From contig VGFP01000001.1 of NCBI GenBank assembly GCA_016868855.1, forward strand, positions 62,001 through 126,000: a stretch of 64,000 bases of DNA. The letters run 5' to 3'. The stretch's first letter is position 1. Each line of letters opens with the position of its first letter. Source of the stretch: Bacteroidota bacterium. Lineage in GTDB: Bacteria; Bacteroidota; Bacteroidia; Chitinophagales; Chitinophagaceae. Below the pieces are notes generated by a model. That model was not told the origin of the DNA. It saw only the letters and a program-made list of their open reading frames with translations, and did no database searches. Both the position numbers and the translations under genes were made by a program. Shown here in pieces: positions 53,649-60,965 of this stretch.

Positions 53649-54200
53649 ATGTCGATACAAACAGAATGGCAAAAAATCAGTGGGGAAGTCAAATACGACA
53701 ATCCATGGATAAAAGTCACGGAAGATCAGGTTCTGAACCCAGCAGGCAATCCCGGTATTTACGGCAAAGCACACTTTAAAAACCTGGCCATCGGTATTGT
53801 ACCGGTCGATTCAAACGGATACGTTTATTTTGTTAGACAGTTTCGTTATGTGCTCAACAGCTACAGTCTCGAAATACCTGAAGGAGGTGGGCCGCTTGAT
53901 ATAGACTCGTTGGAGACAGCCAAAAAAGAATTGAAAGAGGAAACGGGATTCAGTGCCGATCGGTGGACGCCAATCCTTGATATGCATTTGTCAAACTCTG
54001 TATCAGATGAAAGGTCTATTGTATATCTGGCTGAAGATCTTACCGAAGGAATGCCAGAACCAGATGACACAGAAGTATTCACCATTCACCGACATCATAT
54101 TGATGAAGTTTTGCAGATGATCGACATGAAAGAAATTACCGATGCCATCACCATTGCAGCTATCTTTAAAGTAAAATTGATGTTGCTGTCAAAAAAATAA
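53649..54200 (+). CDS. Nudix hydrolase (ADP-ribose pyrophosphatase-like)
   Basis: The 183-residue protein has the ADP-sugar pyrophosphatase layout: an N-terminal strand region with VYFVRQFRYVLNSYSLEIPEG and a Nudix box at residues 79-101. The box reads G-x5-I-x7-K-E-L-x-E-E-x-G-F. The metal-binding E-x-x-E-E part is intact, but the first Glu of the consensus is Ile85 and the Arg is Lys93. It likely hydrolyses a nucleoside diphosphate derivative, with ADP-ribose most probable from the N-terminal part. It follows metK's terminator and precedes rlmB by 3 bp. Confidence 0.87.
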   Translation: MSIQTEWQKISGEVKYDNPWIKVTEDQVLNPAGNPGIYGKAHFKNLAIGIVPVDSNGYVYFVRQFRYVLNSYSLEIPEGGGPLDIDSLETAKKELKEETGFSADRWTPILDMHLSNSVSDERSIVYLAEDLTEGMPEPDDTEVFTIHRHHIDEVLQMIDMKEITDAITIAAIFKVKLMLLSKK

Positions 54201-54203
54201 TTT

Positions 54204-54950
54204 ATGCGTAAATCAACCAATATCATAGGAAGGCAGCCTGTAGTGGAGGCATTGCGCGCCGGACAGCAATTAGAGAGGATTTTCATCCAAAAAAATATTG
54301 GAGGAGAAATCATCGATGAAATCAGTTCATTGGCCCAAAAACTTCAAATTCCCATCAATGTTGTTCCAGTCGAAAAGCTGAACTACATCACACGGGCCAA
54401 TCACCAGGGTGTTATTGGGATTAACAGCATCATACAGTATCATGAATTGCAGGATGTCATTGATTATGTTGTAGCCAGGGGAGAGCATCCGCTGTTTGTC
54501 ATGCTCGACGGCATTACTGACGTTCGCAATATTGGGGCCATCGCTAGAACCTCTCTGTGTTGTGGCGCCCAATGCCTCATCATTCCTGATAAAGGTATAG
54601 GTGCTTTCAACGAAGAAGCAATGAAGTCATCCGCGGGGGCACTTCAAAAAATAATGGTATCCAGGGTTGCATCTCTGTTAAAAGCAGTTGATACCCTTCA
54701 TTTGAATGGCATTCAGGTTTGCAGTGCTGAAATGAGGTCCAACACTACGCTCATGCAAGTTGATTTTGAAAAACCATCCTGCATTGTAATGGGAAGTGAG
54801 GACAAAGGAATCCAGCCCTATATCAGCAAGGCGGTTGATAAAAAATTTACCATACCCATGCAAGGTGATTTCGACTCATTCAACGTAGGTGTTGCCACGG
54901 GCATCATCTTGTTTGAAGCTTCTAAACAAAGAATGAAATTGAACAATTGA
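54204..54950 (+). CDS. rlmB: 23S rRNA (guanosine-2251-2'-O)-methyltransferase RlmB
   Basis: RlmB methylates the 2'-OH of G2251 in the peptidyl-transferase P loop. The 248-residue protein has an N-terminal L30e-like RNA-binding domain (about 1-80, NIIGRQPVVEALRAGQQLER) and a SpoU/TrmH knotted domain (about 90-246) with motifs 1-3: DGITDVRNIGAIARTS, MGSEDKGIQPYI and SFNVGVATGIILFEA. All catalytic positions are present. A related TrmH-family tRNA/rRNA methylase is the alternative; the N-terminal domain favours RlmB. It abuts the GSCFA gene (1 bp). Confidence 0.92.
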   Translation: MRKSTNIIGRQPVVEALRAGQQLERIFIQKNIGGEIIDEISSLAQKLQIPINVVPVEKLNYITRANHQGVIGINSIIQYHELQDVIDYVVARGEHPLFVMLDGITDVRNIGAIARTSLCCGAQCLIIPDKGIGAFNEEAMKSSAGALQKIMVSRVASLLKAVDTLHLNGIQVCSAEMRSNTTLMQVDFEKPSCIVMGSEDKGIQPYISKAVDKKFTIPMQGDFDSFNVGVATGIILFEASKQRMKLNN

Positions 54951-54951
54951 G

Positions 54952-55926
54952 ATGGCGATTGATTTTCATATGGACTTTGATCCACCTCCGTTTGATCATA
55001 AAATAAGGTACGGAGATCAACTTTTTTTGATTGGGTCGTGTTTCACCAATCATCTCTATGAACGGTTTCACATACATAAATTCCATGTTGCACAAAATCC
55101 ACATGGCATTCTGTTCAATCCAGTCAGTATTTTTCATTCAATTGATAGCTACGTGGAGGGCAAGCATATCAATGAGCAAGAGCTTTTCTTTGATCAGGGG
55201 TTGTGGCATCATTGGGACTTCCATTCTGCATACAGTCACGAGCTTCGCCAAGAGGCTTTGTCTGCTATGAATCATCAGATACAGACAGGAAAAGCATTCC
55301 TAGAGAAATCCAATTGGATGTTTATCACTTTGGGCTCTGCATTTGTCTACAAATACCAAGATCAACAAGTTGTTGCAAACTGTCATAAAATCCCAGCTGA
55401 TCAATTCAAGAGAATGCTGTTGGATCCCACTTCCATCAAAAATCAATTCTTTGAAACCCTCGCCCGAATGAGAACCATCAATCCAGATATCAAAATTGTA
55501 CTGACTGTGAGTCCAGTTCGCCACCTTCGAGATGGTTTCATTGAAAACAACCGAAGCAAGGCTGTTTTGCTGCGTGCCATTGATTTGATATGTCAATCTG
55601 ATCCATCTGTGTATTATTTTCCTTCCTATGAATTGATCATTGATGACTTACGTGATTATAGATTTTATGCAGAAGACATGGTGCATCCCAATTACCTCGC
55701 AACCCAATATGTATGGGAAAAATTTGTGCATGCCTGCATTGATGGAAAAACACAGGAGGCGATGAAAGAAATTGCACAAATTCAGCAGGCATTGAAACAC
55801 CGTCCCCTTCATCCACATTCAACTGAGCACATCAAATTCAGAAAAAAATTCCTTGACAAAGCAGTTGAACTTTCAAATCGTTTCCCACATATCGATTTCA
55901 ATGAAGAAATAGCGTTTTTTTCTTAA
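54952..55926 (+). CDS. GSCFA domain-containing protein
   Basis: The 324-residue protein has the GSCFA signature near its start (DQLFLIGSCFTNHLYERF, about residues 22-39), an SGNH/lipase-type hydrolase fold family with Ser in GSCF. Other conserved parts are NPHGILFNPVSI, MFITLGSAFVYK, LTVSPVRHLRDG and the terminal AEDMVHPNYLATQYVWEKF block (Asp-x-x-His-Pro, probable catalytic dyad). There is no signal peptide. The biological substrate is not established; esterase activity is inferred from the fold. Confidence 0.87.
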   Translation: MAIDFHMDFDPPPFDHKIRYGDQLFLIGSCFTNHLYERFHIHKFHVAQNPHGILFNPVSIFHSIDSYVEGKHINEQELFFDQGLWHHWDFHSAYSHELRQEALSAMNHQIQTGKAFLEKSNWMFITLGSAFVYKYQDQQVVANCHKIPADQFKRMLLDPTSIKNQFFETLARMRTINPDIKIVLTVSPVRHLRDGFIENNRSKAVLLRAIDLICQSDPSVYYFPSYELIIDDLRDYRFYAEDMVHPNYLATQYVWEKFVHACIDGKTQEAMKEIAQIQQALKHRPLHPHSTEHIKFRKKFLDKAVELSNRFPHIDFNEEIAFFS

Positions 55927-55986
55927 TCCTTGCTTCCACTATTGAGGTCAATTATTTTGATTAACTTTAGTCTATTCTTTTTTTTT

Positions 55987-58428
55987 ATGAAATATGTCAT
56001 TTTCACAGTCAGTCTTCTGATCAACGCTGCTCTGGTCTATGTATTAGGTACAAGGGAAGTTTTGCCCATTCCATTGGGTGAATTTTTAAGCGTGCAAGAA
56101 GGGATTTGGCAAAATGCTGAATCGGCTGACCATGATTTTTCTGAGAACGTTGCTTTGAAGGACTTGAATGGGGAAGTGAATGTTTATTTGGATGAAAGAT
56201 TGGTGCCACACATTTTTGCCGAGGATGAAAATGATGCATATTATGTCCAAGGTTTTTTACACGCAAAATTTCGTTTGTGGCAGATGGAATTCCAAACCTT
56301 TGCTGCTGCTGGAAGGCTCAGTGAGTTTGTAGGAGACAAAGCCATACAGTTCGATAGAAATCAGCGCAGGATGGGCATGGTATATGCTGCTGAAAGTGCA
56401 CTTTATGCGATGGAGCAAGATGATTCTACCAAAGCCGCACTGGATGCTTATACAAAAGGAGTCAATGCCTATATTTCAACTTTGGACAAAGCGGATTTAC
56501 CGATTGAATACAAATTGCTTGGATACATGCCCGAGAAATGGAGCAACTTCAAGTCAGCCTTGTTTACCAAGCAGATGACATATACATTGGCAGGCTATGA
56601 CAAAGATTTTGAATACACCCATGCCTTGAAATTGCTGGGCGAAGAAAATTTTCAATTGCTCTATCCAGAAATAGCCGACTCCTTGTATCCCGTCATTGCC
56701 AAGGGAACACCCTATACCCAACCACTTGCGGAGCTTGTACCTCCTGCCAATGCTGACTCTGTTTATTTCAAAAGAAATGATACCATTCATATAGCACAGG
56801 AGTTCAAACCGAATCCCTCGAATGGAAGCAATAATTGGGCAGTGTCTGGTAGCAGGACCCAAAGCGGAAAGCCCATCCTGAGCAACGATCCGCATCTCTC
56901 ATTGAGTTTGCCATCTATTTGGTTCGAAATTCAATTGCATACCAAAGCGTTCAACTCTTATGGGGTTTCTTTTCCTGGTTTGCCTGGTGTGGTGATTGGT
57001 TTCAATGACAGCATTGCATTCGGATTTACCAATGCGGGAAGAGATGTAAAGGATTATTATGAGATCAAATTCAAAGATGCATCCAAGTCTGCCTACTGGT
57101 TCAATGGTGAATGGAAAAATGCTGAGCAGCGAATTGAAAATATCAAAGTAAAGGGATCCAACAATTTGTTGGATACGGTTGCTTATACGGTATTCGGACC
57201 AGTTATGTATGACAAAAGTTTCAAGAATGAACTTACAGCAGAGAAAGCTTATGCCTTGAGATGGGTCGCACATGATACTTCCAATATTTTAAAGATGTGG
57301 TTGTTGTTGAACAGAGCAAAAAATTATGATGACTATCACCATGCTATTGGCTATTTCAATGTGCCCGGACAAAACATGATTTTTGCTTCACACAGCGGCG
57401 ATTTTGCATTGTGGCAACAGGCAGCTTTTCCTCTGAGATGGAAAGGGCAGGGCTTGTTTGTAATGCCAGGATATGACAGCAGTTATATGTGGAAGGGGTT
57501 CATTCCTAAGGAAGAAAATCCGCATGCCGTAAATCCAACCAGTGGATACGTCAGCAGTGCCAATCAACGTCCGGCTGATTCTACCTATCCATACTTTATT
57601 CCAGGAAGTTATGAGGTATACAGGGCCATTACCATCAACAAAAAACTCGATGGTATGGTCAATATCACTGCAGATGATATGAAGGCGCTTCAGAATAATA
57701 ATTACAATGTTTTTGCAGAGTTGGCAAGGCCATTGCTGAGCAAATATGTACATCGTGATCAATTGAATGCAGATGAGTCCAAATACCTGCAGATAGTGGA
57801 GAGCTGGAATCTTCAGAATGATCCCAATGAAAAAGGAGTTACTGCTTTTCATGCTTGGTGGGATTCATTGTACAACAATATTTTTATGGATGATCTTCAT
57901 CAAACCAGTCAGCCGCTTGTGCGTCCAGAGAAATTCGTCTTGTTGGAAGCGCTGACAAAAGATTCAGCATTTCGTTTTATAGATAACAGAAATACTGCCC
58001 AACAGGAAGATCTTGCCATGCAGGTTACCAGTGCTTTGAAAAAAGCAACCATCAAGTTGAATGAACTGGCTTCTGCAGATAAACTTGAGTGGGCTAAATT
58101 TAAAAATACAACAGTATATCATTTATTGAAGATCAGCACCTTGCCTTTTGCCAGAGCAGGAATCATGAATGGAGGCGGCAATGGAATTGTTAATGCAACA
58201 CAACATGATCATGGTCCGAGTTGGAGGATGGTCATTGAAATAACACAACCTATACGTGCATTTGCTGTTTATCCTGGAGGACAAAGTGGAAATCCCGGCA
58301 GTAAGTTTTATGATAATTTCATTGATACCTGGGCGAAGGGGGAGTACTATACGTTGTTTTATATGCACAAAGAAGATGTAAACGCTGATCAGGTGAAATG
58401 GAAAATGAGTTTTAATCCTGTATTATAA
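55987..58428 (+). CDS. Penicillin acylase-family Ntn-hydrolase
   Basis: This is a periplasmic N-terminal-nucleophile amidase made as a precursor and cut into alpha and beta chains. I chose ATG 55987 (MKYVIFTVSLLINAALVYVL, signal peptide); the frame is open to TTG 55930 but that gives a poor start. The alpha part contains DEDNDAYYVQGFLHAKFRLWQME-type residues (about 75-100). The beta chain begins at Ser281 in NPSNGSNNWAVSG, the catalytic nucleophile, and oxyanion and substrate residues NDPHL and GFTNAGRDV follow. At 813 residues the length is normal. Natural substrates may be acyl-homoserine lactones or other N-acyl amides, but this is not shown by sequence. Confidence 0.92.
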   Translation: MKYVIFTVSLLINAALVYVLGTREVLPIPLGEFLSVQEGIWQNAESADHDFSENVALKDLNGEVNVYLDERLVPHIFAEDENDAYYVQGFLHAKFRLWQMEFQTFAAAGRLSEFVGDKAIQFDRNQRRMGMVYAAESALYAMEQDDSTKAALDAYTKGVNAYISTLDKADLPIEYKLLGYMPEKWSNFKSALFTKQMTYTLAGYDKDFEYTHALKLLGEENFQLLYPEIADSLYPVIAKGTPYTQPLAELVPPANADSVYFKRNDTIHIAQEFKPNPSNGSNNWAVSGSRTQSGKPILSNDPHLSLSLPSIWFEIQLHTKAFNSYGVSFPGLPGVVIGFNDSIAFGFTNAGRDVKDYYEIKFKDASKSAYWFNGEWKNAEQRIENIKVKGSNNLLDTVAYTVFGPVMYDKSFKNELTAEKAYALRWVAHDTSNILKMWLLLNRAKNYDDYHHAIGYFNVPGQNMIFASHSGDFALWQQAAFPLRWKGQGLFVMPGYDSSYMWKGFIPKEENPHAVNPTSGYVSSANQRPADSTYPYFIPGSYEVYRAITINKKLDGMVNITADDMKALQNNNYNVFAELARPLLSKYVHRDQLNADESKYLQIVESWNLQNDPNEKGVTAFHAWWDSLYNNIFMDDLHQTSQPLVRPEKFVLLEALTKDSAFRFIDNRNTAQQEDLAMQVTSALKKATIKLNELASADKLEWAKFKNTTVYHLLKISTLPFARAGIMNGGGNGIVNATQHDHGPSWRMVIEITQPIRAFAVYPGGQSGNPGSKFYDNFIDTWAKGEYYTLFYMHKEDVNADQVKWKMSFNPVL

Positions 58429-58439
58429 AAGAATCAACT

Positions 58440-58793
58440 ATGAAATTTCTTGCATCTGTCATTATAAGCGCATTATTATCCTATGCACTTGGATTGTTTC
58501 TTCCTTGGTGGTCGGTTATGATTGTGGGACTCCTCGTCGGATATTTTATTCCCCAGAAAAGGTTTTTTAGTTTACTGGCAGTTTTTTTAGGAGTTTCATT
58601 TTTTTGGGGCTTGTTCGCTTTTTATATCAGCAACGCCAATGATCATATCTTGGCATCCCGTGTTGCGGAATTGGTCATCAAGAAAAACTATCCTATTCTT
58701 TTGATGTTGACAACTGCATTGATCGGCGGAATCTCTGCCGGCATGGCTGCTTTTACCGGAAGATCACTTGCCATTCTGCTTAAAAAGCAATAG
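58440..58793 (+). CDS. Small integral membrane protein of unknown function
   Basis: The 117-residue protein has about four hydrophobic helices (about 2-20, 22-38, 43-62 and 82-105), with LGLFLPWWSVMIVGLLVGYFI after a signal-like start and a basic C-terminus (ILLKKQ). I recognise no characterised family. It follows the acylase by 11 bp and is likely in the same transcript. It may be one of the small conserved membrane proteins of the phylum. Confidence 0.72.
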   Translation: MKFLASVIISALLSYALGLFLPWWSVMIVGLLVGYFIPQKRFFSLLAVFLGVSFFWGLFAFYISNANDHILASRVAELVIKKNYPILLMLTTALIGGISAGMAAFTGRSLAILLKKQ

Positions 58794-58808
58794 CTGCTTT
58801 CAAATATC

Positions 58809-58816
58809 TATCTTTG
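58809..58816 (+). promoter_or_regulatory. Bacteroidota -7 element for trhO
   Basis: TATCTTTG is an exact match, giving a start near 58822. The 56-nt leader includes a 5-bp stem, cctgg/ccagg (about 58836-58853). Confidence 0.6.
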
Positions 58817-58877
58817 CAGTGTTTAGATTTTGCCTGGCCTGCAACCAGGGTTCTGACAAAAGGATTAAAATCATTTT

Positions 58878-59927
58878 ATGGCTACACTGCACAACCGTGT
58901 GTCCAGGAAAGAGCTCAAACAAAGAGCACTTCAGGACACAACACCTCGCACCACCATTTCTTTCTATTTTTATTTTCCCATTGATGATCCAGCATCATTT
59001 CGCAATACTTGGTACAGCGAGATGAGTAAACTGTCTGTTCTTGGCAGAATTTATATCGCACATGAAGGTGTGAATGCACAAATCAGTTGTCCGGATGAAA
59101 ACATGGATGCATTGAGGTCACTCCTAGAAGCAGAGCCTTCCATGCAACAGATTCGCTTGAACAAGGCAGTCGACGAAAACCGAAATTCGTTTTATGTGTT
59201 GGATATCAAGGTCAGAAATAAAATTGTAGCAGATGGAATCGAAGATGCTACTTTCTCCATGCAAAAAAAGGGGAGATATGTATCAGCTGAAAAGTTCAAT
59301 GAAATGGTCAAGGATCCCCAAACAATGGTCATTGATATGAGGAATCATTATGAATATGAGGTGGGAAGATTTAAGAATGCCATCGAAATACCCAGCGATA
59401 CATTCAGAGAACAATTGCCCATGGCTGCTGAGATGTTCAAGGCTGATCAAGATAAAAATATCATCATGTATTGTACAGGAGGCATCAGGTGTGAAAAGGC
59501 AAGTGCATGGATGTTGCACAAAGGGTATAAAAATGTTTTTCACCTGGAGGGGGGCATCATACATTACATCAACAATGTGCGTGAGAAGCAATTGGAAAAC
59601 CATTTCATTGGAAAAAATTTTGTTTTTGATGAACGATTAGGAGAACGAATTACAGATGATGTTTTATCCAATTGTCATGTATGCGGACAACCCTGTGATA
59701 CACATGTGAATTGTGCAAATGCAGCCTGCCACCTGCTTTTCATACAATGCGAGGCATGCAAGGAGAAATTGTCGGCGTGTTGCAGCAAGGAGTGCCAGGA
59801 CTTTATACACTTAGATGCGGTGGAACAGAAAAGTCGAAGACAGGGAATTGACAAAGGAAGAAATATTTTCAACAAATCTAAAAAGCGCATGGAGGGTTTA
59901 TCTGAAAAAAAAGATACTGCTTTATAG
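58878..59927 (+). CDS. trhO: tRNA uridine(34) hydroxylase TrhO (rhodanese-domain)
   Basis: TrhO (YceA) oxygenates U34 to 5-hydroxyuridine in tRNAs using molecular oxygen. The 349-residue protein has an N-terminal acylphosphatase-like domain (about 20-110, GRIYIAHEGVNAQIS), the rhodanese domain (about 130-235) with active-site Cys in YCTGGIRCEKAS, and a C-terminal Cys-rich tail (CHVCGQPCDTHVNCANAACH) probably binding zinc. All are typical. Its last sense codon and stop (TTATAG, 59922-59927) overlap the purC stop on the other strand. Confidence 0.95.
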   Translation: MATLHNRVSRKELKQRALQDTTPRTTISFYFYFPIDDPASFRNTWYSEMSKLSVLGRIYIAHEGVNAQISCPDENMDALRSLLEAEPSMQQIRLNKAVDENRNSFYVLDIKVRNKIVADGIEDATFSMQKKGRYVSAEKFNEMVKDPQTMVIDMRNHYEYEVGRFKNAIEIPSDTFREQLPMAAEMFKADQDKNIIMYCTGGIRCEKASAWMLHKGYKNVFHLEGGIIHYINNVREKQLENHFIGKNFVFDERLGERITDDVLSNCHVCGQPCDTHVNCANAACHLLFIQCEACKEKLSACCSKECQDFIHLDAVEQKSRRQGIDKGRNIFNKSKKRMEGLSEKKDTAL

Positions 59928-60842
59928 TTTGTTGATAGCCTCTGTAATTTTCAACGTTGTTTCTTCATCGCTAAGCGCAAGGGGATTGAATTTTTCTCCA
60001 ATCAATTTTTCATATAGTTCAATATACCTGTTTGAAATGATTTGAATCCATTCGTCAGACATTTCCGGTACTGTTTGTCCTTCTTTTCCCATGAAATTGT
60101 TTGCGATGAGCCATTCTCTTACAAATTCCTTGCTGAGTTGTTTTTGTCGTTCACCTGTTTTTTGTCGCTCTTCAAAACCATCTGCATAGAAATATCTTGA
60201 AGAATCGGGTGTGTGGATCTCATCCATCAGGACGATCTCGCCATTGAGTTTTCCGAATTCATATTTGGTATCGGCCAAGATAAGACCCTGTTTTTTCGCC
60301 AATTCTTTACCTCTCTCGAAAAGAGCCAGGGTATATTTTTTCAAAAGCTCACATTCTTCCTTGGTGGCGAGTCCTTGTGCTATTATTTCTTTCTCGCTGA
60401 TGTCTTCATCGTGTCCTGCTGATGCCTTCGTAGAGGGAGTAATCAGGGGGGTTGGAAAAAAATCATTCTCTTTCAATCCGTCGGACATTGTTTGTTCACA
60501 GAGCAATCGTCCATGTTGATAGGTTCTCCATGCATGTCCCACTAGATTCCCTCTCACCACCATTTCGATTTTAAAAGGCTCGCATTTTTTCCCGATCGAT
60601 ACATTTGGGGCTGGGACGGATAGGAGCCAATTGGGACATATATCGGTAGTTTTTCCAAGCATGTATGCGGCGATCTGATTCAATACTTGTCCCTTGAACG
60701 GTATAGGTCTGGGCAAAATCACATCAAAAGCTGAAATTCTATCGCTTGCAACCATGACAAGGGTTGAATCAGCAATGGTATATACATCCCGAACCTTGCC
60801 TGAATAAAAGCTGGTTTGTCCCGGAAAATGGAAGATTTTCAT
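59922..60842 (-). CDS. purC: Phosphoribosylaminoimidazole-succinocarboxamide synthase (SAICAR synthetase)
   Basis: PurC joins CAIR and aspartate with ATP in de novo purine synthesis. The 306-residue protein starts FPGQTSFYSGKVRDVYTI and carries the ATP loop SGKVRDVY, VASDRISAFDVILPRPIP, and LADTKYEFGKLNGEIVLMDE with the catalytic Asp/Lys and the aspartate-binding segment HTPDSSRYFYADGFEER. The length is closer to the longer Bacteroidota/yeast-type enzymes than to E. coli PurC (237). It is an isolated gene; the divergent neighbour is a TonB receptor, 123 bp away. Confidence 0.96.
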   Translation of the reverse strand: MKIFHFPGQTSFYSGKVRDVYTIADSTLVMVASDRISAFDVILPRPIPFKGQVLNQIAAYMLGKTTDICPNWLLSVPAPNVSIGKKCEPFKIEMVVRGNLVGHAWRTYQHGRLLCEQTMSDGLKENDFFPTPLITPSTKASAGHDEDISEKEIIAQGLATKEECELLKKYTLALFERGKELAKKQGLILADTKYEFGKLNGEIVLMDEIHTPDSSRYFYADGFEERQKTGERQKQLSKEFVREWLIANNFMGKEGQTVPEMSDEWIQIISNRYIELYEKLIGEKFNPLALSDEETTLKITEAINKL

Positions 60843-60965
60843 GCCGCTAATGTAATTCTGATGGCTGATTTCTACAATTTAAGTTATTCAGAATCAGTTA
60901 GTTTTTAGATGAGGAGAATTACTTATTTGATTTTCAGTAAATTGCCGTAAATTGATCAAAACTAA

